A DNA stretch of 64,000 nt. Origin: Bombyx mori (Eukaryota > Arthropoda > Insecta > Lepidoptera > Bombycidae). The position numbers and the translations under genes were made by a program. Location of the stretch: assembly GCF_030269925.1 (NCBI RefSeq), contig NC_085128.1, positions 10,976,501 to 11,040,500 of the forward strand. Direction: 5' to 3'. A model generated the notes under the pieces. The model ran no database searches and was not told the origin of the DNA. It saw only the letters and a list, made by a program, of their open reading frames with translations. The number at the start of each line of letters is the position of its first letter. The first letter of the stretch is position 1. Of this stretch, positions 28,261-39,615 are shown piece after piece.

Positions 28261-28549
28261 TGAAGGAATAACATCGTGTAATAAAAATCAACCCGCAAAA
28301 TTATTATTTGCGTAATTACTGATATTAGGATCTCTTGTTAGTCCGCGCGGGTAGGTACCGCCACCCTGCCTATTTCTGCCGTGAAGCAGTAATGCGTTTT
28401 GGTTTGAAGGGTGGGGCAGCCGTTGTAACTATACTTGAGACCTTAGAACTTATATCTCAAGGTGGGTGGCGTAACTATTTAACACCAGGTGGGCTGTGAG
28501 CTCGTCCACCCACCTAAGCATTAAAAAAATAAAAAATAAAATAAAAAAA
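28261..28549 (+). mobile_element. Bm1 SINE
   Basis: It starts at GAAGGAATAACATCGTGTAA, continues CGCAAAATTATTATTTGCGT and the usual body, and ends in a long A-rich tail. It lies directly upstream of the candidate exon at 28629. Confidence 0.9.
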
Positions 28550-28590
28550 GTGTGTGTGTCCGCTCCGACGCACGACTGGAGTTTACTGGA

Positions 28591-28613
28591 TATAAATATA
28601 AATTTGTGTCAGT
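28591..28613 (+). promoter_or_regulatory. Possible core promoter: TATAAATA and TCAGT
   Basis: TATAAATA (28591-28598) is followed by the arthropod initiator TCAGT (28609-28613). The spacing of about 20 bp is shorter than the usual 25-30 bp, so this is tentative. A translated frame with a strong splice donor begins 16 bp later. Confidence 0.3.
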
Positions 28614-28628
28614 TGAATACAGTAAAAT

Positions 28629-28693
28629 ATGGAAGTTACGTATTCTAGTGAGAATGATCCGGGAGTTGCGGAACACGTGGATGCGGTAATTAA
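28629..28693 (+). CDS. Candidate first coding exon of an unidentified gene
   Basis: ATG at 28629, preceded by AGTAAAAT, opens a frame MEVTYSSENDPGVAEHVDAV plus I. It is interrupted by a consensus donor GTAAGT at 28694, leaving phase 2. The composition (many A/E/V/D residues, no low-complexity bias) looks coding, and a TATA/initiator pair lies just upstream. No later exon was found in the window, so the partner exons may lie beyond 64,000 or the call may be false. The product is not recognised. Confidence 0.4.
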
Positions 28694-31600
28694 GTAAGTC
28701 TATATAATTCACTTTTACAATTAATATATAAGTTGTCCATTCACTGATAGAAGGAATTGTTTATATTTAATAAGCTTTATTAATAAATGATTTGTAGCGG
28801 GTTATATTCGGGTATCAACCCACTAACAGTTGATACGTTCAGGAATCGAACCCGAACGGCGTCCGGCCACAAGCAAAACGATGTCGGTAAATTAAACGAA
28901 ACAATACGAGAAATAGTTCTATATTACGACAACACGATACACTACAGATTATTAACAAATTAACGAGACACAAAACAAACGACTAACAAATATATGAAAA
29001 TACAATAATGAGAGAAACGCGCGATCAGTACGAGGCTTTGTGGCGGACTGCCGGCGCAGCAGCCCGGCGTCACCTGCGATAACGCGGCCGCGCGTTGGCT
29101 CCTGATTGGCGCGCGCACGCATCACCTGGCCAATCAGGCGCATAACGCATTTCGTGTGACATGCTATACTCTCTAGTACGATTTTGGTCCCCATAATTTT
29201 CATACCCCGGGCCTATATATGTAAATCGATTCTTAAGGAGTAAACTCCAAAAACCATTTACTCCAGACACGTATTAACGTAATACGTACAACACTAAACG
29301 CAAGGAATCTCCTTCTTAAACTAAAAATTCATTCGTAAGAGACGACAATCCACAGAAGTATCACGGCACTTTGTTGTTCGTCCCGGGGCTTAGTCCTTTG
29401 TTTTCTAAAACCATCTCGAGCTCCTTTAATACTTTGTAATGGCGGGACAAATTCAGTGTTCCCCGTCTACGTTGGCTGAGACGAATATTCGTACGAGTTT
29501 TGAGTACTTAAACAAACTTAGCAGTAACTAAGAGACGTCTTAAACAAATTTACGGTTAAAATTAAGCGCACGTGTAAATATTATATTGATCGTACTGGAC
29601 TTTAGATTTAATAGATTTTGAGTGAGACTAGCATCAAGAATTCAATCGAAATGAAAAAAAAAAACCATAACAGCTAGATGCAGTTCGCTTTCAAACTATC
29701 AATTTGAAATATATATTAGTATTTTACACGAAATGCGCTTAAAAGGAAACTCTCAATATTTTTCTACCGCGAACCATTCCCTATAATTGGTTCTTGATTT
29801 TGTAATGGCTGTCTGTGGGAAGATTGTAGAAATTACCATTCAATTACGTCTACGACTTCATGCCTCAAGGTGGGCGAGGTTCGGTAATCGCTTTTACAGA
29901 TTAGCCTATTTTCGCCGACAAGAAAAGTTATGTTCAATACAAAGTACCTATTGCGTTGGTTTTGAAACACCAGTAATCAGGGCAAGTATCGGTTGGCAGA
30001 CAACTTGGCAGTATAACTAGCCAATTAACGTGTTTGATTAGTCAGTTCCTATGAACTTAACCTTCGATTATTTACTTTGATACAGGATGATGAAAGACTA
30101 GAATAAAGTCAAATAATTTAATTATTAGCAAATGGCTTCCTTCAATTTAATTATCAAATATGGAAATTGTTTCACTTTGATTGAATGTATAACACTATTG
30201 ATTAATCGTTTAGTATCTGCATAGTTTTATTCCTATCATAATCATGTTTTTACAATTTAAATATATTTTTTTCGTTATTTGCTACGTATTAAAGACCAAG
30301 ATGCCGTGAGGGTAGGACTACATCTTAAAACTGCAATGAATTTCAAAAAGCTTATGATATCCGCTTATCGTGATAATAAAGCGCTGTTTATCTAAAGTAC
30401 ACAATCGTGGTAGCTCATTGCACAACGTAAATTTTATTTTTATGCCATGATAAAGTCTCGCTTGAAATAACAATGGCTTTTTCATTTTCACATCAGCTTA
30501 TAAAAAGTTTAGCATCATGCATGCCTTTGTGAGCGCAGTGGGGCATATAATATGTTGATCCATTTTATGGTGGTTAGCACAATGCGAAATGCACTCGTTA
30601 ATGCAAACACTAGTTAGGTGTGGAAAATGTAAAATAAAATGTTATAGAAAGTACGCAAGCGTCCTGATATGGCACCGACATCTTAATGCTTCAGCGCTTC
30701 AAAACATGATCGTTATTTATGTAAAAATGAATAATATTTATTCATTTATATTACCTAAAAATGCGATGACTAAGCGAAAGACGTTCACTGGCTCCATATG
30801 CCTCTCTAGAAAGTTCTCTACAAATAACAATTCTTGTGCTTGTTGGGGCCATGCCCACACTGCTTTTTCGAGTATGCAGTCACCGACCAAAAACTCTTCA
30901 TTGCCATTTTAGTTGTCAAAAAATTTCGGCCACTGTCAGTCATATCGATTCGATCGCTTTGGGCTTGGGGGAATTCAGACATAGCTTGCTTCGTTGTTCA
31001 AAATAACAAAAAATATACATATAATCAATTTCTAATGCTGTGAATTCCCACTTGTACCAAAGCTATCGTTGGTCTAACGTTGTGGGGTAATGACTAAAGC
31101 TACAAACAATCGCTACATCTTTATACTTCTGGGATCCACGATCGCTCGTAAGATTTGACTGTGTACTTTGCTGATATGGCCCCTAAAGCACGTAAGTCTA
31201 TCTAGCAACTGATCTTAAAAATAGTAAGCGAGGTATAATACAACTTCTGATTTTTTTAGTGAACAAATATAATTAGTATTTTTAGTTGAAATATATTTCG
31301 GCCCACCTTAAAATAGTTATTGGAAACATCACGAATGCCACCACCTAACATCCTTTCAAAGTGAAATAAGCATTATGAAGGGTGGAACATCAATTAGCAC
31401 GTTGACTGCGAGACTATTTGAGGGATTTTTAGCCAGTGCGTATGAGGTCTTTCCAAGGCAAAATTGGACTGGTTTACGCTATGAGACCTTATAGCCCTCA
31501 AAAATGTTTTCGAACATACTCACACTTATAGTAATGTGGACTTGTCGCCTTACGCACAAAGCGAAAAGTTTTGACTGCGGCATCAGGGAATAGTCGCGTG

Positions 31601-32090
31601 TGGGGCGTTTAAATCGCCTAACGTAGTCAATGTTTTAAACATTATAATTGAGACTTCATTCTCATGCGATATAGCTACGAAACCAGATAGTCTTCGTCAA
31701 TAGGTCTAAAGCAAAAAAGTATGATATATGTACCTGTGCAGTATTTATTGTCAATGTAACGTGTATTAGCAAAAATTACAGCTTTTGGTGTTTTATGGAT
31801 TCGTGAAAGAAAGATTGGCCGGGGGCGAGGGTGTGCCGTTGACATTTATCCCTATAGTTTAACAACAAAGGATACGTATTTGTTACTTTATAATGTCGCA
31901 TGTCGCTGTATCACAAAGAGACACCTTTGTTTCACTGTTTGTTGTGACGTGACACATATGAGGGTAAATGCTTTGAGCCTGTTTATTACCGAATCAATGT
32001 TAGAGCGTTAAGGGATGCATGTCACCTGTTTATAAGACAATTTTCGTTGGTGCGTAATATGTGAGAGCTTAATGAATTATTAAATGATAT
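28694..32090. other. Unassigned DNA, with a GC-rich promoter-like patch at 29040-29230
   Basis: Mostly AT-rich. At 29102-29139 an inverted pair of CCAAT-type boxes (CCTGATTGGC, GCCAATCAGG) sits in CpG-rich sequence, with CTATATATGTAAA near 29212. A diverged Bm1-like patch lies around 31290-31385. An open frame at 30589-30912 (107 codons) is not recognised and has AT-rich codon use. Confidence 0.4.
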
Positions 32091-32459
32091 AAATAACAGT
32101 TTAAAAAAACTGACAAAATACGCTTTTACAGAAAATCCAACTAAAAAATAGAATAATAATAAATATATTAAAATAATTAATAAATAAATTATAATAAATT
32201 CGAATTAAAAATAGTGTAAGAAAAAATAATATTATTTTATCAAAGCGTGGGGTGTTTTGCAGGATATTATCAAAATAACCTTCTACTCATATCTGTTCAT
32301 AAAATATTTATAACTACTGATACCATGCAACCCACGCTTTTTTACTATAAAATCAGTTTTTCTTACACTATTTTTAATTTAAATTTATTAAAAATTATTT
32401 TTTTTTAGTTGTATTTTCTATCAAAGTGAATTTTGTTAGTTTTTTTAAACTATTATTTG
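32091..32459. mobile_element. AT-rich foldback element with long arms
   Basis: The left arm (AAATAACAGTTTAAAAAAAC, GAAAATCCAACTAAAAAA, AATTAAAAATAGTGTAAGAA, AAAGCGTGGGGTG) pairs in order with the inverse of the right arm (CAAATAATAGTTTAAAAAAA, GAAAATACAACTAAAAAA, AATTAAAAATAGTGTAAGAA, AAAGCGTGGGTTG). The arms are over 120 bp with gaps. No coding sequence. Confidence 0.8.
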
Positions 32460-33528
32460 TTATTCAATTCTTAGTTCAATTTTTTTTTTTAAATATTGAA
32501 TTGTCATCGGTCCTTAATAAGTATACCAAATTTCGAGTTAATCCGACATTTTGAAGGGGGTCAAAGTCATATTCAAAAATTCCGTTACATATAACATAAT
32601 GATACTAACGTCTTTAATGATACTAACATACATACGTCTGAAGCTAATAGAAGCGTATTAAAAACTACACAAATATTACGCTCTGTGGATTTATGTAATC
32701 TTATTATTAGTAAAATATTACATATTTCGTAGTATTCAAAGCTTATTCAAAGTCTTTTTAACCTTTCATAATGAAATGTTATTAAAAGTAACCCAAACCT
32801 CTAAATGAATGATTCCCAAGCATTTTTAATAAAGAATCAAGTGAAGACTGTGGACGCAAAACGAACAATTTTAATAATACACGACCAAGTTTTCCCTCTT
32901 TACCGTTATAAATGGCTTTAATAAGATGTTAAAGGAGCACCGAGATAAAAACTTGCGGTATTCAATACTTTTATCAAAACGTTTCGCAGAAGGAACTTGC
33001 CTTCTGGCGAGGGGCTCAGATTTGGGAATTTTTCAAATTCGCATGATTTACGACCCCCGAACAAATTCCACAATCTTTTCGACTTTATGTCATTCACGTA
33101 ATAAAATTTTGTGCGCGTAATAAAATATGTAACTTTTCATTAATATTTAACAAGTGGGTTAATGACGAAGTAAGTTATATATTAACTTTTACGTAAGGCC
33201 TAATACAATTCCTTGTTGATTTCTATTATGTTGTTAATTATATGCTTAGAGTTATAATACTATATTAACGTAAATTTCATTGTAACAGAGATATTTATTG
33301 TGCTTATGCAAAGCAGATCCTCCTCGATTATTCAAGGTTTGAATAATTCAAGAATCGTTTAGGGATTATTCCCAAATTGAAGGTTTCCAGTTACGAGCCG
33401 TCTTTAATGAACTAAAGTTTTTCCTTTGGGTTTCAGACTCACTGAACAAGTGTGTATAAACCTTAAAAGTTACGTAATTGCCTGAAATGAACTTGATAGT
33501 TGATAAGTAGTTTTAAATTTATTTAAGA

Positions 33529-33743
33529 CTAGCGACCCGCCCTCGGTTCGCTTCGGAAAATTTTAAAACACACATGACCCCAAAAAAAATAATTAAAAAA
33601 AAATTAAAAAAAGTAGCCTATGTTCATCAGGGACAATGTCGGCTTCTAATGAAAAATAATTTTTCAAATCGGTCCAGTAGTTTCGGAGCCTATTCGAAAC
33701 AAACAAACAAACAAATCTTTCCTCTTTATAATATTAGTATAGA
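33529..33743 (-). mobile_element. Non-autonomous Helitron (TCTATACTAATATTATAAAG type)
   Basis: The - strand starts TCTATACTAATATTATAAAG and ends GGGCGGGTCGCTAG. The common internal phrase CGGTCCAGTAGTTTCGGAG is present. Related copies lie at 48255-48681 and, more diverged, at 50520-50733. Confidence 0.82.
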
Positions 33744-33882
33744 GTATAGATTACGGTTCTTTATGTTTGTTGGCCGAGGCTGTTAATCAAAATAGACATC
33801 GCTGTGTGAAATTAGCCTCCTTGAGTTAGTCTTCCTAATACATAGCTCATAGCCATGCTAGTAGTGCAATTAAAAAAAACCC

Positions 33883-34272
33883 GTGTGGCACTCGGGGACT
33901 GCCGCGGTAAAGCTATTGCATAGCATTTTTTATGCAATTATAATTAGACAGTAATAATTTCATATTAAAACAATAATAAAATAAGACCACGCTATATTTA
34001 TAAACATTAAGAAAAGCAAAACATTAACTGTCCTCTTCACACTTATAATCTGGACTGCGCGAGAGAGAGATGGGCAGATTTTTCATGTTGCGCAGGCAGT
34101 GCGACGTCACGCCGCGCGTTTATTCACAAACACTACACAACGGCAACGTGTGAATGTGGTGAAAGCGAGCTACATGGTAGGCGGAGTGGGGGTGTTAGGT
34201 TTTATTTTCGTTACGGAATTCTTGATTCGGTCGCCGCGCTCAAAGCCCGTGATAAAAGCTATGCAAAAGCTT
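33883..34272. repeat. 390-bp interspersed repeat, copy 2
   Basis: Colinear with 15264-15652 from GTGTGGCACTCGGGGACTGC to GATAAAAGCTATGCAAAAGC. Confidence 0.85.
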
Positions 34273-36627
34273 AAAATATTTTACAGTATTTCGTACTATT
34301 ACAAGTTGAGTTTACAAAAAAAATGAATAAATTAAATAATTGACACGTAATTTGAAAGTTGTTAGAATACACACATAAGTCACAAAATATATTATTAGAG
34401 GCGACTTCCTCTTAAGTCAAAGTCGATGAGCGGAGCCATTGATGACGAGCACTCACGTGGACTCGTGACGTCATCTGGAGGGGCAACCGACCGACCAGCG
34501 GGGACATCACGCCACCTCGGGTCACTTTTGCTAGCAGCACGTGCAGCGTTCACTTGTCTTAGATTTAATATTCTGTGTCGATCGTTCCTACCCACTTTTG
34601 TATTTTTTTAATTTATTTAAATTATTAAGCCGTTGCTAAAAATATAATAATTTCTCCCACGCATTGATAATGTATCTATCCCACTATTTACAGTATCGTA
34701 ATACTCATTAGAGACTATTATTTTTTTGAACTTGAATTCGCCTCGAATCGGTGGCAGTACTTCGAGTTATTTCCTTGCTGCCTTCATATTTTTATGCCTC
34801 AGCCATCCTATCTGAAACACGATAGAACCTTCCCGAACTTTCTTTACGACATAACTCACACGACCTGCTCCGAAACGCCTTGATGCTTCGATTTTATTCA
34901 TTTAATCTTACTTGATGACGCTTAATGTAGTTTCGGTGTTCGACGCACGAGGACTATCTTAACAACCAATTCTGTAACACGAAGATGGCGCTTATTTACC
35001 CTGTTTCTAGGAGTTCCGATAATTGTTTTATATCAGAAAGACCGTGAGTTTGTTTGCCCGTCTAAGATAAATAAGTACTTTTACGTATTAGTACGGCTAA
35101 ACTCTATTTTAAGCTTCTTTAACCGAATTCGAATCAGCGAAGAGGAGGCGTTGCACTGCGTGTCTATGGTATTTAAGTATGGTATCGTTAATTCTTTTGA
35201 TGATTGATCTTCTTTAATATGAGAATGTTATGTAAATAACACATAAAAATGATAAGAATCGACTGCTGATAAGAAAGAAAGCACTGAAGAACGTAAACAT
35301 GTAAGTAATATTTTTTCTTCTTCCAAAATTGCACAAAATGTCTTGCCTAAAAATTATCGTTATTACCTTTTAGATAGTGTTTCCTGGTTTTGCTCAAGAA
35401 AGGTGGCAATTACAACGGCATTATTCACAACAAGAAGTCCAATTAAAATCTACAAGTATTGTGTTCTTTAAGAAAAGAAAGAAGCCCTACAAAAGGTTGA
35501 TATAAAGAACGATTTGATAAAAGTATTAAATTTCAGTTACTTTTTATCTTTCCTTTTCGATCTTGATTTAACGTCCTTTGAGGTCATTACTGAGGCTCAC
35601 CGGAATGGCTTCGCTTAATGAAGTCGTGAAAGAAAATTGAGTTTAGTTAAAGGGGCGAATTTAATTCGATTTCAAACTTTTTGAATGAATGTCGCAGTTT
35701 AAGAACGTCGGCATCATGGACTCGAAGCCAAAATAAGATTTCTGGAAGCGAAAAATGGAACTTTCGCCTTTCGTGGTTAATTAAAATAAATTATTCACTG
35801 GCCTTTTAAATAGATTGCTTGGCGTCTCCATTACAAATCGTTCCAAGTTAATTTGAGATTTTCAAGATGACACTAATGACAAAGATTAAGCGCCTTAATT
35901 GCGTTGTGGTTTTAATATTCTAATAGCTACCATTATTTTGTGTTTTAAAATAAACGAACAACTATTTGCACTACGTTCTGAGCTCTGAACCAAAATTAGC
36001 ACATAAATTCTCATCTAAAAGTTTTACATTGAATTTTGTATACAAGATATAATAACTCTATACTGAAATCGGACGGTACATGGCGTATGGTATGCATGTA
36101 CTCGTTTTCACGAGATTGCTATCGGCACTATGTTAACTTCGTTATAACTAGCCCCATTCCTAGACTTCATTGATTTTATAACCGGCGAGACCGCGCTGCA
36201 GCCTTCAACTTAACTCGGTGGTTCACCTTTAGAGTGGGTCAGACTTGGAGTCGAGGGATTTATACATACTTACTTACACGAATACTAAAAAATTTATAAA
36301 TAAAAAAGGAAACTGATTTTCACGCCATGAAAAGCTTTAGAAATGCTGATCAATATATTTTTTTTGTTACTTACAACACATCTAGAGATATAAGGACGAT
36401 TTTTAATTTGGTACAGCTGTGCCAAGCAACCCGACAAAATGGCACACATGACTGCTTCACGGAAGACGTAATCAAGGTGGTCATGATACTTACCGGGCGG
36501 GTTCACATCACGCCCTTTCATCAGCAATTATAATTTTCAACATCATGGTATTTCTTCGCCCGGAACACGTGGTATGTACATATTATTTCCTTGGTAGCTG
36601 AGATACGACAAATACATTTATTAATTA
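34273..36627. other. Unassigned DNA; short two-strand open frame at 34395-34611
   Basis: Frame 34395-34595 on the - strand (LNLRQVNAARAASKSDPRWR, then PPDDVTSPRE) and an overlapping + frame lie in a GC-richer patch next to the 390-bp repeat. Neither is recognised. A degraded Bm1-like stretch lies at 36425-36540. The rest shows nothing. Confidence 0.35.
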
Positions 36628-36868
36628 CTAGCTGACCCGGCAGACTTCGTAGTGCTTCAATCGATAAATAAAAGATCTAAGCTTAGATAAAATAGACTTA
36701 AAATAAACCACCTTAATTAAACTTGTATAAAATAGACTTAAAATAAACCACCTTTTAAACCTTCTCTGGACTTCCACAAATAATTCAAGATCAAAATTAG
36801 CCAAATCGGCTTAGCCGTTCTCGAGTTTTAACGAGACTAACGAACAGCAATTACTTTTATATATAGAG
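36628..36868 (-). mobile_element. Non-autonomous Helitron, family A
   Basis: The + strand reads CTAGCTGACCCGGCAGACTT at the start, and AATCGGCTTAGCCGTTCTCG to TTATATATAGAGA at the end: the inverse of the 18984 copy. It contains an internal 2x duplication of TAAAATAGACTTAAAATAAA. Confidence 0.85.
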
Positions 36869-36939
36869 ATTAGAAGTGGTTACTCACCTTTGGAATTGTT
36901 GCTGTCTTCACATTGGATGACTTTAACGCTTTAGTTACT

Positions 36940-37700
36940 AGCCTAAGCCCCATATACATATAATGAACAACCCCATGATCTGCAAGCGAAGTAAATTGTC
37001 CCTTCATAATAAGGTGACACTCTGCAAAACTTGCATACGTTCTGTCATGACCTATGCAAGTGTAGTAATCACTCACGCGGCCCGTACACACATCGACTCT
37101 CCAGGTCATTCGTCAGTATAGCCGTCGGAATACCGTGCTATATGAGGAAAGTACATCTTCACGACCACTTAAACTTAGTACCGATATGTAAGTGTCTTAA
37201 GGAAGCGTCAGAATGCTTGTCGGATCCCCTGGATTCACTCTCGGTGCTTTTAGGCCTCTCAAGCACCGGTCAGCGTCCTCGTTGAGCTCATCGACTAACC
37301 CATAGACACTACCCGCTGAGCTACTCGTCAGATCTTCTCAGTGGGTCGCAATTCCGATCCGGTGGTAGATTCTGCAAAACACTGTTCTTACTAGGACTAC
37401 TGTTAGCGAATTCTCTCAGGTTTTTTTTTAATTTATTGCTTAGATGGGTGGACGAGCTCACAGCCCACCTGGTGTTAAGTGGTTACTGGAGCCCATAGAC
37501 ATCTGTAACGTAAATACGCCATCCAACTTGAGATATAAGTTCTAAGGTCTCAAGTATAGCTACAACGGCTGCCCCACCCTTCAAAACGCGATACTGCTTC
37601 ACGGCAGAAATAGGCAGGGTGGTGGTACCTACCCGTGCGGACTCACAAGAGGTCCCGTGAGCTCACCTACACGTAGCGTCCGGGCGTAGCTGGAATAGTA
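36940..37700 (+). pseudogene. BMC1/Jockey-type LINE polymerase C-terminus and 3' end, split by a Bm1
   Basis: A broken frame reads CKRSKLSLHNKVTLCKTCIR, SVMTYASVVITHAARTHIDS and then, in another frame, DPLDSLSVLLGLSSTGQRPR: the end of a Jockey-type polymerase with frameshifts. The 3' tail follows (TGGGTCGCAATTCCGATCCG). It is interrupted by Bm1 at 37421-37654 and resumes CCGTGAGCTCACCTACACGT. Confidence 0.82.
37421..37654 (-). mobile_element. Bm1 SINE nested in LINE remnant
   Basis: Poly-T and TTGCTTAGATGGGTGGACGA to CGGACTCACAAGAGGTC, sitting between CTCTCAGG and CCGTGAGCTC of the host LINE. Confidence 0.9.
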
Positions 37701-38449
37701 TATATATATATTGAATTAATTGAGTTATAGCAACAGTACACAATGCGTTTGAAACACTCTAAGATTTCATGGAAGGCAGATTATGTTTTATGAGAAAATA
37801 CTTTAGTCAAAATATTCGCTTTCAACTAAACAGCTTTTAAGAAGATTTTCCACGAAGCAATTAAGTCAAGAGGGAGAAAATCTTTGCTCACTCGGATCTC
37901 TTGCTACATTACTGGAAAGCCTTCAAAAGTTATATAGCCTGACAAAAGTAGTTTGTAACAAGCGAGGTTCAATAGAACCGAGCTATTCTTTGTGCATTAA
38001 AACTTCTTTAACAATTCTTCTGATTGTGGTTGGTAGGTATGGGAGGCAAACGTTTCAATCATTAAGACGACCCTGATTTAACGTAATACCCAACTAGGAG
38101 ATCTTAGTTAGATTTAGCTTTGTCTTTTCAACTCAAGTCTAGTTTATTCACAAGTTACTTGCATAAATATAATTATATTTTTAACCTAATTATCTCTTAA
38201 TTGTAAACAGTAGCTCGACTAAATAAATAAATTTATTATTAAAAAAAAGAACCATATTCCTAACCTAAAAGTACATGTTATTATCCGCAACACGCTTCGT
38301 CTAGTTTATTGTGTCATAAATTGAAAAATTATTTTATCATTATTAATATTAAATTTATAATTTGTAATATGAAATTAAATGCATTAGAACACCAGAACTA
38401 ACCACATCCAGCATTGGATAAAGATGTGATCAGTTAAAATCGATCATAG
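37701..38449. other. Unassigned AT-rich DNA
   Basis: No open frame, repeat or site recognised. Confidence 0.5.
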
Positions 38450-38554
38450 TTTTTTTTTATTGCTTAGGTGTGTGGATGGGCTCACAGCCCACCTGGTGTT
38501 AAGTGGTTACTGGAGCCCATAGACATCTACAACGCAAATGCGCCACACATCTTA
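38450..38554 (-). mobile_element. Bm1 SINE, 3' fragment
   Basis: Poly-T, TTGCTTAGGTGTGTGGATGG to AACGCAAATGCGCCACACAT. On the - strand its AATAAA-containing tail lies downstream of the candidate cysteine-rich exon and could supply a poly(A) signal. Confidence 0.85.
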
Positions 38555-38620
38555 ATTAAAATTTGCTAAACATGGCTGTCATAAATATGGACTACAGCAA
38601 AACATACAGGAAATTTCAGT

Positions 38621-38887
38621 TTAACATGGAACGCAATTGTGTAGTCTTAAATCATGGTAGGTGGTACACGACAACAAGGCACAGAAGCATGTACCGCACT
38701 GGCAGTGTGTCCGCGACATAAACTGTCCACGAGCTTGCATTGGACACATTTTACTCTCTTTATCGTAGTCTAAAGTAGGACATTCCTTTGTTCTAGTGGA
38801 TAGTCTTGAAAATTTAATAGCGGTCCTTGCAGTAAATATGTGTTCGACGGGGCCTCCGTTCTCGGATACAAATGAATAAATTATTTT
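38621..38887 (-). CDS. Candidate terminal exon of a cysteine-rich, possibly secreted protein
   Basis: On the - strand a good acceptor (TTCTTTTGTGTTAG) opens 88 codons to a TAA stop: KIIYSFVSENGGPVEHIFTA, KFSRLSTRTKECPTLDYDKE and a C-terminal half with nine cysteines including HCQCGTCFC, SCTTYHD and HNCVPC. The spacing C-x11-C-x13-C-x-C-x2-C-x-C-x4-C-x10-C-x2-C recalls small extracellular disulfide domains (VWC-like CxxCxC, or pacifastin-like CxC...CT), but I cannot assign it. It has no ATG of its own, so the 5' exons would lie at higher coordinates. A chance frame of this length with nine cysteines is unlikely but possible. Confidence 0.45.
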   Translation of the reverse strand, partial: KIIYSFVSENGGPVEHIFTARTAIKFSRLSTRTKECPTLDYDKESKMCPMQARGQFMSRTHCQCGTCFCALLSCTTYHDLRLHNCVPC

Positions 38888-39210
38888 CTAACACAAAAGA
38901 ACCGTGTTAGCGTATAGTTAGAACTTTAGTGACTAAGATTTTACAAGAAAAATATTCACGATTGATGACTATGATGCGTCGTGACTATGATGATCGATAT
39001 GAGTACACATGGCTGTTAGTAAAATATTCACGATTGATTTTGAATTAACTGCACGGGTTTTCTCTGTGATTTTTTGTCGTAAAGTGAGTACAAGCGTATG
39101 ATCGATATGAGAATGATATGTACCATCATGCAGAAACATGCGTTAGAGTACAGCACTTCTGTCTTCGCTTCAACCTAGAGCCGTGTAACAGGGGTCAGAA
39201 TAAGTGATTA

Positions 39211-39541
39211 ATGCCTAACTTTCAGGCCCTTTTAAGTGTTTCCGGTCCCCTCAAGTCTTGGTTTGGGGCTTGGCAAGAGATGTCGAACAGGACCATGTCT
39301 AAATACTGTGCAGCCGTTTTGGAACAGATCGACCGAGTGATAGAGTGTCGTGCTCTCGATTTTCCGCGAATTGGACCGAATGGGGGGTATCCAGGGGCAA
39401 GTCTTAGTGGCGCCGACTAAGTGGGGTTCAAAAAGCCTGCCAGACCTACATTCGGGAGTAAGGAGATGGGAAGAAATTGACAGCACGCTAAGCGGTTTAC
39501 CGATTTTTACCGCTGCTGAGGTTCGAACGAGGGTTATTTAG
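39211..39541 (+). other. GC-richer patch with two overlapping open frames
   Basis: Frame one (39211-39420) includes PLKSWFGAWQEMSNRTMSKY and CAAVLEQIDRVIECRALDFP. Frame two (to 39541) includes ELDRMGGIQGQVLVAPTKWG and SLPDLHSGVRRWEEIDSTL. They may be one frameshifted coding remnant. The family is not recognised; a broken retroelement is as likely as a gene. Confidence 0.35.
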
Positions 39542-39615
39542 GTAGTATGTAGATGGTTCGATTCGAACATACACTACTCGTCGATCAGAACACGCAAGTG
39601 TAATTGAGACGTATT

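Noticed and set aside
28840..28880. B-box-like GGTTCGATTCC on the - strand suggesting a tRNA
   Set aside because: No matching A-box at the right distance and no stem structure visible.
28793..29440. Solo LTR starting TGTAGCGGG
   Set aside because: No CA end, no target duplication and no second LTR were found; kept only as an alternative for the CpG-rich patch.
36294..36527. 77-codon - strand frame
   Set aside because: It overlaps a degraded Bm1-like stretch and shows no coding signal beyond openness.
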